Assembly (NCBI RefSeq): GCF_044769865.1
Contig: NZ_JBIZWA010000002.1
Location: 248,001 to 312,000, forward strand
DNA from: Homoserinimonas sp044769865
Lineage (GTDB): Bacteria > Actinomycetota > Actinomycetes > Actinomycetales > Microbacteriaceae
Length of the DNA stretch: 64,000 nt
Direction of reading: 5' to 3'
The notes under the pieces are model-generated. The model was not told the DNA's origin. It did no database searches and worked only from the letters and a program-made list of their open reading frames with translations. How positions within the stretch are numbered: the first letter of the stretch is position 1; each line of letters opens with the position of its first letter. The position numbers and the translations under genes were made by a program. This document shows, in pieces, positions 25,257 to 31,878 of this stretch.

Positions 25257-25760
25257 GTGGCTGCAGCAACTGCACGCGGGGTGCTTTTTGTGCACTCCGC
25301 TCCTCGCGCGCTTGCCCCGCATATCGAATGGGCCGCAGGTCGCGCTCTTGATCGCGCCGTCAGCTTCGACTGGGCCGAACAGCCCGTCCTGAAGGGCTCG
25401 CTCCGCACCGAGTTCTACTGGGAGGGTGAGCAGGGCACCGGCGCTGCCCTCGCATCCGCGCTCCGCGGCTGGGAGCACCTCCGCTACGAGGTCACCGAAG
25501 ATCCGACTCCCGGCAGCGACGGTGGACGGTGGCTCCACACTCCCGACCTTGGGATCTTCTTCGCCCAGACTGACACGGCTGGCAATGTCGTCATTCCCGA
25601 GGACCGCATCCGCTACGCAATGGAGGTTGCTGGCTCCGACGCCTTCGAGCTGCACCGCGAACTGCGACTCGCACTGGGCCAGGCGTGGGATGACGAGCTC
25701 GAGGCGTTCCGCCACGCGAGCGACTCCAACCAGGTGGTGTGGCTGCACAAGGTCGGCTGA
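25257..25760 (+). CDS. DUF3145 family protein
   Basis: 167-aa protein of the actinobacterial DUF3145 family, function unknown. Recognisable parts: ARGVLFVHSAPRALAPHIEW at the start, FDWAEQPVLKGSLRTEFYWE, GWEHLRYEVTEDPTPGSDGG and a WDDELEAFRHAS region near the end. No membrane helix. The GTG at 25257 follows GGAATGGAGAG and gives the family length; a TTG at 25182 is in frame behind a strong AAGGAGG, but with a 15-nt gap. The gene lies alone and ends 34 bp from the convergent glycosyltransferase gene. Confidence 0.87.
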   Translation: MAAATARGVLFVHSAPRALAPHIEWAAGRALDRAVSFDWAEQPVLKGSLRTEFYWEGEQGTGAALASALRGWEHLRYEVTEDPTPGSDGGRWLHTPDLGIFFAQTDTAGNVVIPEDRIRYAMEVAGSDAFELHRELRLALGQAWDDELEAFRHASDSNQVVWLHKVG

Positions 25761-25794
25761 CCGTACCCGCTGAGTCCCTCTCTGAGCTGGCCGC

Positions 25795-26982
25795 TCAGGC
25801 TGCGTAGATGGGCAGCATTCGCGCCACGTAGCGGGCCGGGTCGAAGAGCTCCCGGTCCCGCACGGCACCGCGGGAGAGCGCAAGCACGCGCTCAGGGTCG
25901 TGCGACAGCGCGGTGAGAGCGGCCGCCAGCCCCGCAGCATCCGGAGTCTCGGAGAGATAGCCGGAACTCTCGAGTCCCTCGCGAAGCTTCGGATCGCAGT
26001 ACAGCACGCCCCGCCGTCGACTCACGGCCTCGGCGATCGTCATGGGCTGGTTGTCGAAGCCGAGCGAGGTGAGCACCACCATCGCCGACTCGTCCATCAT
26101 CTGGAGTACTCGCTCGTGCGGCAGGTTGCCGTGCACCCGGATTTCGGGGCGATCGGCCACCACCCTGCGCAGGGCCGCCAGTTCGCTGCCGTCGCCGACA
26201 AAGTCGACCGAGAACGCCCCAGGGGCGGCCTGCAGCGCGGCGACGGCCGCCTCTGCAAACACAAGGGGGCGCTTGACGGCCTCGCATCGAGCCACCCACA
26301 GGAACGACGGATGCGCTGCCGCCTCATCCGACAGCGGCACAGACGGGCGGCCGGAGGTGGCGATGGGGTTCGGCACCACCTCGACGGGTGCCGCCACCCC
26401 CGCATCCTGCAGGTCGCGCGCCTGGTGCGCCGAGGGCGACACGACGGTGTCGGCCCGGAGCGCCATCGCAAGCGTCAGGTTGCGCAGCAGGTCATCGAAG
26501 CCGCCCCGCTGGCTCAGTGCGAGCCGGGGGATACGCGTGCCCGTGAAGCGCTCGAGCAGCGTGCGCACGAGGGGCGCGAGCGGCACGTGCCAGCGACCTT
26601 CGCTCGCCCAGTAGAAGGTGTGCACGGTGTGCACGAGGGGGATGCCCATCTCGCGTGCGACGTCTGCCGCGGCGTGCGCGAGCGCGAATTCCGTCTGCAC
26701 GTGAACGACCTCGACACGCTGGCGCTCGAACACCTGGCGCAGCATCGACCGCAGGCGCGCAGTATTGGGCACGACGGGCAACAGCAGCGCAGGCAGCACG
26801 AAGTCCGGGCGCACATGCAGCTCGTCACCGTCTGCCTGGAGGCGCGCCCCTCGCATCCGCTTGGCTGAGACGAGCAGCACCTCGTGCCCCGCATCCTCCA
26901 AGGCCTTGCGCTGTTGCAGCATCGACGTCTGGGCGCCGCCCACGTAGTCGAGGAGATAGTCGCTGACGATCGCGATGCGCAT
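25795..26982 (-). CDS. Glycosyltransferase (GT4-like), end of the fab transcription run
   Basis: 395-aa GT-B fold protein. The opening RIAIVSDYLLDYVGGAQTSM is the UDP-sugar transferase N-terminal strand and glycine loop, followed by VEVVHVQTEF and VHTVHTFYWAS. The C-terminal half has FLWVARCEAVKRP, VDFVGDGSELAAL and a donor-site region SLGFDNQPMTIAEAVSRRRG. Sugar and acceptor are unknown. It starts 11 bp after the fabF stop, so it is probably cotranscribed with the fatty acid genes and may act on a lipid acceptor, which is an inference from position only. A 6-bp hairpin (25782-25798) near its stop may help end transcription. Confidence 0.83.
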   Translation of the reverse strand: MRIAIVSDYLLDYVGGAQTSMLQQRKALEDAGHEVLLVSAKRMRGARLQADGDELHVRPDFVLPALLLPVVPNTARLRSMLRQVFERQRVEVVHVQTEFALAHAAADVAREMGIPLVHTVHTFYWASEGRWHVPLAPLVRTLLERFTGTRIPRLALSQRGGFDDLLRNLTLAMALRADTVVSPSAHQARDLQDAGVAAPVEVVPNPIATSGRPSVPLSDEAAAHPSFLWVARCEAVKRPLVFAEAAVAALQAAPGAFSVDFVGDGSELAALRRVVADRPEIRVHGNLPHERVLQMMDESAMVVLTSLGFDNQPMTIAEAVSRRRGVLYCDPKLREGLESSGYLSETPDAAGLAAALTALSHDPERVLALSRGAVRDRELFDPARYVARMLPIYAA

Positions 26983-26993
26983 CCCGCGGATGC

Positions 26994-28229
26994 CTAGGCG
27001 CTGCGGAACGCGGCGACGGCGTTGTGCCCGCCGAAGCCGAAGGAGTTGCTGATCGCGAGCAGCGGCCTCTCACCCAGGTCGCGGGGCGAGGTCACGACGT
27101 CGAGAGGGATCTCGGGGTCCTGCTCCGTGAGATTGATGGTCGGGGGCGCCGTGCGCTCGTGGAGGGCGAGGATCGTGAAGATCGCCTCGAGCGCCCCGGT
27201 GCCGCCCAGCAGGTGGCCCGTCGATGCCTTCGTGGCCGACACCGGGATGCTCCCGGTGCGGTCGCCGAAGATGCGCAGCAGCGCGTTGTACTCGGCGACG
27301 TCGCCGACCGGCGTGCTCGTTGCATGCGCGTTGATGTGGTCGACGTCGTCGGGCGTCGCACCAGCCTGCTCGAGGGCGGTGGCCACGGCGCGGGCCGCGC
27401 CCGAGCCCATGGGGTCTGGCGCCGTGATGTGGTGGGAGTCACTCGTGACCGCACCGCCCGCGAGTTCCGCGTAGATGCGTGCGCCGCGCGCCAGGGCGTG
27501 CTCCTCGGTCTCCAGCACGATCGCACCGGCGCCCTCGCCGAGCACGAAGCCATCGCGAGCAATGTCGTAGGGGCGCGAGGCTGCCTGGGGGTCGTCATTG
27601 CGCTTCGAGAGCGCCTGCATCGACGCGAACGCGGCGATGGGCAGCGGATGCGTCGCTGCCTCCGTGCCTCCCGCGATGACGATGTCGGCGATGCCGAGCT
27701 GCAGGTGCTCGTAGGCGTTCACGATCGACTCGGTGCCGGATGCGCACGCCGAGACCACGGTGCGGGCTCCGCCGCGCGCGGAAAGATCCATGCTGATCGC
27801 TGCCGCTGCACTGTTGGGCATGAGCATCGGCACGGTCATGGGCAGCACGCGACGCGGGCCCTTCTCGCGAAGCGTGTCCCAGGCGTCGAGCAGCGTCCAC
27901 ACGCCGCCGATGCCGGTGGCGAAGTCAACGAGGATGCGCTCGGGGTCGATCTCGGGAGCGCCCGCGTCGGCCCATGCCTCGCGTGCCGCGATGAGGGCGA
28001 ACTGGCTGCTGGGGTCGAGACGCTTGGTCTCGACGCGCTCGAGCACTTCAGCGGCAGGCACCTTTGCCTGTCCCGCGAATGTCACGGGGAGTTCGTACTT
28101 TGCGACCCACTCCTGCTCGAGGGGGCGCACGCCGGACTCACCGGCGAGGAGTGCCCGCCAGGTGTCGGCAACGTTCCCGCCGAGGGGGGAGGTGGTGCCT
28201 AGGCCGGTGACAACGATCTTCTTGGTCAT
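26994..28229 (-). CDS. fabF: Beta-ketoacyl-ACP synthase II
   Basis: Elongating condensing enzyme of type II fatty acid synthesis, joining malonyl-ACP to acyl-ACP. The catalytic cysteine is in VVSACASGTESIV, the two histidines are in NAHATSTPVGD and ATKASTGHLLGGTGALE, and the C-terminal loop is SFGFGGHNAVAAF. The start is the ATG at 28229 (MTKKIVVTGLG) with AGAGAGATT upstream; an in-frame ATG at 28265 lies in the hairpin-bearing intergenic leader. Length 411 aa. Last enzyme gene of the fabD-fabH-acpP-fabF operon. Confidence 0.96.
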   Translation of the reverse strand: MTKKIVVTGLGTTSPLGGNVADTWRALLAGESGVRPLEQEWVAKYELPVTFAGQAKVPAAEVLERVETKRLDPSSQFALIAAREAWADAGAPEIDPERILVDFATGIGGVWTLLDAWDTLREKGPRRVLPMTVPMLMPNSAAAAISMDLSARGGARTVVSACASGTESIVNAYEHLQLGIADIVIAGGTEAATHPLPIAAFASMQALSKRNDDPQAASRPYDIARDGFVLGEGAGAIVLETEEHALARGARIYAELAGGAVTSDSHHITAPDPMGSGAARAVATALEQAGATPDDVDHINAHATSTPVGDVAEYNALLRIFGDRTGSIPVSATKASTGHLLGGTGALEAIFTILALHERTAPPTINLTEQDPEIPLDVVTSPRDLGERPLLAISNSFGFGGHNAVAAFRSA

Positions 28230-28300
28230 ATCGAATCTCTCTGTCGAAAACAGATGACCGCGCACCGTGCGCGATCGATGGCTGCGGTGCGAGCACTTCA

Positions 28301-28334
28301 GCGGGGTCGACCCGAGGTTCCGGATCGACCCCGC
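28301..28334 (-). promoter_or_regulatory. Intra-operon hairpin between acpP and fabF
   Basis: A perfect 10-bp stem (GCGGGGTCGA / TCGACCCCGC) around a 14-nt loop, in the 128-bp acpP-fabF gap. No T-run follows on the transcribed (minus) side. I read it as an mRNA-stabilising or processing element, or a partial attenuator, rather than a full terminator. Confidence 0.45.
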
Positions 28335-28357
28335 ACAGTGAGCAGCGTGTGGCTGTT

Positions 28358-28606
28358 CTAGCCCTGAGCGGCGACGATGAAGTTGACGGCGTCGCCGACC
28401 GTCTTCAGGTTCTTGACCTCGTCGTCCGGGATCTTCACGTCGAACTTCTCTTCTGCGTTGACGACAATGGTCATCATCGAGATGGAGTCGATGTCGAGGT
28501 CGTCGGTGAACGACTTGTCGAGCTCAACCGTGTCGGTTGCGATTCCGGTCTCGTCATTGATCAGCTCGGCGAGGCCGGCAAGAACTTCTTCGGTTGACAG
28601 TGCCAT
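28358..28606 (-). CDS. acpP: Acyl carrier protein
   Basis: 82-aa acidic four-helix carrier of growing acyl chains. The phosphopantetheine attachment serine is S41 in DLDIDSISMMTIV; the residue after it is isoleucine instead of the more common leucine. Helix 1 (TEEVLAGLAELINDETGI) and the C-terminal VKNLKTVGDAVNFI are typical. It lies 40 bp after fabH and is followed by a hairpin, which could let it be expressed at a higher level than fabF. Confidence 0.97.
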   Translation of the reverse strand: MALSTEEVLAGLAELINDETGIATDTVELDKSFTDDLDIDSISMMTIVVNAEEKFDVKIPDDEVKNLKTVGDAVNFIVAAQG

Positions 28607-28646
28607 GTGTTTTCTCCTTGGGGGTGTCGTATGACCGTGGGCAAGT

Positions 28647-29651
28647 TTAGGGCAGAACGATGACCTGGGCGCCGAAGACGAGCCCAGCGCCGAAGCCGAT
28701 CTGGAGGGCGAGTCCGCCGCTCAGTTCGGGATGCTCCTGAAGGAGGCGGTGGGTCGCGAGCGGAATCGAGGCGGCAGAGGTGTTGCCGGTCGTCGCGATG
28801 TCTCGCGCGATGACGACGGTCTCGGGGAGCTTCAGCTGCTTCGCGAACTCATCGATGATGCGCATGTTGGCCTGGTGGGGGATGAACGCCGAGAGGTCAT
28901 CCGGAGTGATGCCGGCGGCCTCGATGGCACGCTTCGCGACCTTCGCCATGTCCCAGACGGCCCAGCGGAAGACCGTCTGGCCCTCCTGTCGCAGGGTCGG
29001 CCAGGCGGCGTCGCCATCGCGGTAGTCGACGAGCGTCGCGTTCATGCCCACCGCGGCGGCCTTGGAACCATCCGAGCCCCACACCGGCGCGGCGATGCCA
29101 GGGAACTCGCTCGGCCCGATCACGACGGCGCCGGCGCCATCGCCCAGTAGGAAGGAAATGGAACGGTCGGTGGGGTCGACGACATCCGAGAGCTTCTCGG
29201 CACCGATCACGAGGGCGTAGTGGGCGCCACCGCTGCGGATGAGCGCATCCGCCTGCGTGACGGCGTAGCTGAACCCGGCGCAGGCTGCATTGGCGTCGTA
29301 GGCGGCGGCGGGGTTCGCGCCCACCCTGTCGGCGACGACCGCGGCGATCGACGGCGTCTGCTGCACGTTGCTGATCGTCGCGACGATGACGAGGTCGATC
29401 TGTTCGGGGGCAACGCCCGACTTCTCGATCGCTTCGCGCGCGGCATCCGTCGCCATGTCGACAGCCAGGATGCCGACGGATGCGCGGGTGCGAGTGATGA
29501 TGCCCGTGCGCTGCTGGATCCACTCATCGCTCGAGTCGATCGGCCCGACGAGGTCCTGGTTCGGAACGACCAGGTCTCCGCGGGAGGCGCCATAGCTGTA
29601 GATGCGCGTGTACTGCGCGCCGGTGGACTGGGTGAGTGTGGGGGCGGTCAT
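28647..29651 (-). CDS. fabH: Beta-ketoacyl-ACP synthase III
   Basis: Initiating condensing enzyme, joining an acyl-CoA primer to malonyl-ACP. The catalytic cysteine is in NAACAGFSYAV, the histidine in AFIPHQANMRII and the asparagine in IATTGNTSAASIPLA, completing the Cys-His-Asn triad. Length 334 aa. Its ATG overlaps the fabD stop (ATGA), so the two are translationally coupled. In branched-chain-lipid actinobacteria this enzyme sets the anteiso/iso primer choice; that preference is known for relatives and not readable here. Confidence 0.96.
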   Translation of the reverse strand: MTAPTLTQSTGAQYTRIYSYGASRGDLVVPNQDLVGPIDSSDEWIQQRTGIITRTRASVGILAVDMATDAAREAIEKSGVAPEQIDLVIVATISNVQQTPSIAAVVADRVGANPAAAYDANAACAGFSYAVTQADALIRSGGAHYALVIGAEKLSDVVDPTDRSISFLLGDGAGAVVIGPSEFPGIAAPVWGSDGSKAAAVGMNATLVDYRDGDAAWPTLRQEGQTVFRWAVWDMAKVAKRAIEAAGITPDDLSAFIPHQANMRIIDEFAKQLKLPETVVIARDIATTGNTSAASIPLATHRLLQEHPELSGGLALQIGFGAGLVFGAQVIVLP

Positions 29652-30565
29652 GACTTCCCATCGATGAGATCGTGTGCTGCTGCGAGGTCGTCCGGGGTCT
29701 TGATGGCGACGGTCGGCACGCCGCGGAGCGCGCGCTTGGCGAGCCCGACGAGGGCGCCCGCGGGGGCCACCTCGATGAGGCCAGTCACGCCCTGCGCTGC
29801 GAATGATTCCATCGTGAGATCCCAGCGTACGGGCGAGGAGACCTGCCCGACGAGGAGGTCCACGAATGTGGCGCCGTCGCTCACCTGCGAGCCGTCACGG
29901 TTGGTCCACAGCGCAAGCGAGGGGTCGCTGGCGGTGACGTTGCTGGCGGCGTTGCGAAGGCGGTCCACGGCGGGGGCCATGTGACGGGTGTGGAACGCTC
30001 CCGCGACCTGGAGGGGAATGACGCGGGCCCCAGCGGGAGGTTCGCTCTTGAGGCGTTCGAGTGCGTCGAGCTCCCCGGCGACGACGATCTGGCCGCCCCC
30101 ATTGAAGTTGGCGGGCTCGAGTCCGAGCTCGTCGAGGCGTGTGAGCAGCTCGTCCTGGTCGGCCCCGATAACGGCGCTCATGCCGGTGGGTGCGGCGGCG
30201 GCCGCCTCAGCCATGGCCGCGCCGCGCGCGGCGACGAGGCGAACCGCATCCGTGCCGCTCAGCACGCCTGCGCCGGCAGCGGCGGTGAACTCGCCGACCG
30301 AGTGGCCCGCAATGCCGCCCACGCGGTCGCGCCGCCCGTCGAGCAGGGCCTCAAGGGTCAGGATGCCGGCGGCAACGATGAGGGGTTGGGCGATTGCCGT
30401 GTCGCGAATCGTGTCGGCGTCTGAGACGGTGCCGTGCGCGGCGAGGTCCACGCCTGCGGCCGCGGAGAGCTCGTCGAGGCGCGTCGCCATCGCGGGCTCA
30501 GCGAGCCACGGGGCAAGGAACCCGGGTGTCTGGGAGCCCTGTCCTGGGCAGATGATGACGATCAC
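29648..30565 (-). CDS. fabD: Malonyl-CoA:ACP transacylase
   Basis: Loads malonate from CoA onto ACP. The opening IVIICPGQGSQTPGFLAPWL is diagnostic. The active-site serine is in GIAGHSVGEFTAAAGAG, the arginine in VRLVAARGAAM and the histidine in VAGAFHTRHMAPA. The start is the GTG at 30565, preceded by GGGAGACTAGAGAA; the frame is open much further upstream but that part is not homologous. Length 305 aa. It is the first enzyme gene of the fab operon, 89 bp after the regulator gene. Confidence 0.95.
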   Translation of the reverse strand: MIVIICPGQGSQTPGFLAPWLAEPAMATRLDELSAAAGVDLAAHGTVSDADTIRDTAIAQPLIVAAGILTLEALLDGRRDRVGGIAGHSVGEFTAAAGAGVLSGTDAVRLVAARGAAMAEAAAAAPTGMSAVIGADQDELLTRLDELGLEPANFNGGGQIVVAGELDALERLKSEPPAGARVIPLQVAGAFHTRHMAPAVDRLRNAASNVTASDPSLALWTNRDGSQVSDGATFVDLLVGQVSSPVRWDLTMESFAAQGVTGLIEVAPAGALVGLAKRALRGVPTVAIKTPDDLAAAHDLIDGKS

Positions 30566-30617
30566 TTCTCTAGTCTCCCTATCCGTGTCGAGATTGCTGT
30601 GGGGAAGCCGACGAAGA

Positions 30618-30627
30618 TTTCGCGAAA
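30618..30627. promoter_or_regulatory. Palindrome TTTCGCGAAA in the fasR-fabD gap
   Basis: A perfect 10-bp palindrome lies 53-62 bp upstream of the fabD start, inside the 89-bp intergenic region where the FasR regulator of Streptomyces acts on its fab operon. I propose it as an operator candidate. No match to a published FasR site is claimed. Confidence 0.3.
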
Positions 30628-30654
30628 CCCTTGGAGGTGTCGTCAGTCCTCGTG

Positions 30655-31863
30655 TCAGTGGTGCGGGCGTCGACGGGGGAGGTGCTCGGTCTCCGCGATG
30701 GATCCGACTATGAGTGCCGCCTGCAGGATGAGGGACTCGCGCGCACCCGTGGCATCCCATCCGATCACCTCGGAGACGCGCTTCAACCGGTATCGCACGG
30801 TGTTCGGGTGCACGAAGAGCTCGCGGGCGGTCGCCTCGAGTGAACGCCCGTTGTCGAGGTAGCACCAGAGCGTGCCGAGCAGCTCGGTCGAGTGGGCCTG
30901 CAGCGGCTTGTAGATGCGATTGATCAGGGTCGATCGCGCGAGGGGGTCGCCCGCGAGGGCGCGCTCGGGCAGCAGGTCATCGGCCAGGGCGGGACGCGGG
31001 GCATTCCGCCACGAGCGTGCGACCGCGAAACCGGCGAGCGCCGCCTTCGCGCTCCGTGACGCCTCGACGAGCGAGGGCACCTCGTGGCCGAGGATGAGGT
31101 AGCCCTCGCCGAAGCCTGGCTCGAGGGCACGAGCAATGTCGAGGAAGGAGATGCGGTTCTCGGATGCCGCTTCCTCGGGCTCTTCGGAAGACGGCGTAGC
31201 CCGGCCGATGACGAGCACGAGACGGCTGCCCTGCACACCGATGAGCACGTCGGCGTCGAGGTGACGCGCCGTGCGGCGCAGCATGTCGACATCGAGCATC
31301 TTGGGGGCGGTGCCGACGAGCACCGACACCTCTCCGTGACCGTGCCACCCGAGTGCCGCGATGCGGCTGGGCAGCTCGTCGTCATACTCGCCACTGAGGA
31401 TCGAGTCGACGACGAGTGCCTCGAGGCGCGCATCCCACAGGCCGCGAGCCTCGGCAGCCCTGGCATAGACGTCCGCGGCGGCGAAGGCGATCTCACGCGA
31501 GTAGAGGAGGATCGCCTCAGCGAGTGATTCGTCACGTCCCTTGATGCGCTCCTCGACGACCTCGACGGTCACCTTGATGAGCTGCAGGGTCTGCGTGAGG
31601 CTGACGGAGCGCAACAGTTCCCGAGGAGCGGCACCGAAGACATCGGCCGCGATCCATGGTGTCGACGTGGGGTCGTCATACCAGTGGATGAACGATGTGA
31701 TGCCGTTCTGCGCCACCATTCCCACGGCGGAGCGCCGCCCAGGGGGCATGTCTCCGTACCAGGGGAGGGTGTCTTCGAGTCGCTTGAGCGTCGCTGTCGC
31801 GAGTTCGCCCGACATGGTCTTGAGCCAGGCGAGTGTCTGCGCCTTTGTGCGGGGTGCGGCCAT
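30655..31863 (-). CDS. fasR: FasR-like PucR-family transcriptional regulator
   Basis: 402-aa cytosolic protein with the PucR architecture. The long N-terminal region has no known ligand domain (contains GITSFIHWYDDP and VTVEVVEERIKGRDESLAEA). A GGDEF-like middle is followed by a C-terminal helix-turn-helix LWCYLDNGRSLEATARELFVH and NTVRYRLKRVSEVIG, the conserved PucR_C DNA-binding end. In Streptomyces coelicolor the PucR-type protein FasR sits directly before fabD-fabH-acpP-fabF and activates that operon. Here the order and family are the same, so the same role is inferred. It starts 15 bp after the aceE stop. Confidence 0.85.
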   Translation of the reverse strand: MAAPRTKAQTLAWLKTMSGELATATLKRLEDTLPWYGDMPPGRRSAVGMVAQNGITSFIHWYDDPTSTPWIAADVFGAAPRELLRSVSLTQTLQLIKVTVEVVEERIKGRDESLAEAILLYSREIAFAAADVYARAAEARGLWDARLEALVVDSILSGEYDDELPSRIAALGWHGHGEVSVLVGTAPKMLDVDMLRRTARHLDADVLIGVQGSRLVLVIGRATPSSEEPEEAASENRISFLDIARALEPGFGEGYLILGHEVPSLVEASRSAKAALAGFAVARSWRNAPRPALADDLLPERALAGDPLARSTLINRIYKPLQAHSTELLGTLWCYLDNGRSLEATARELFVHPNTVRYRLKRVSEVIGWDATGARESLILQAALIVGSIAETEHLPRRRPHH

Positions 31864-31878
31864 CGGTTACCGGATCAC

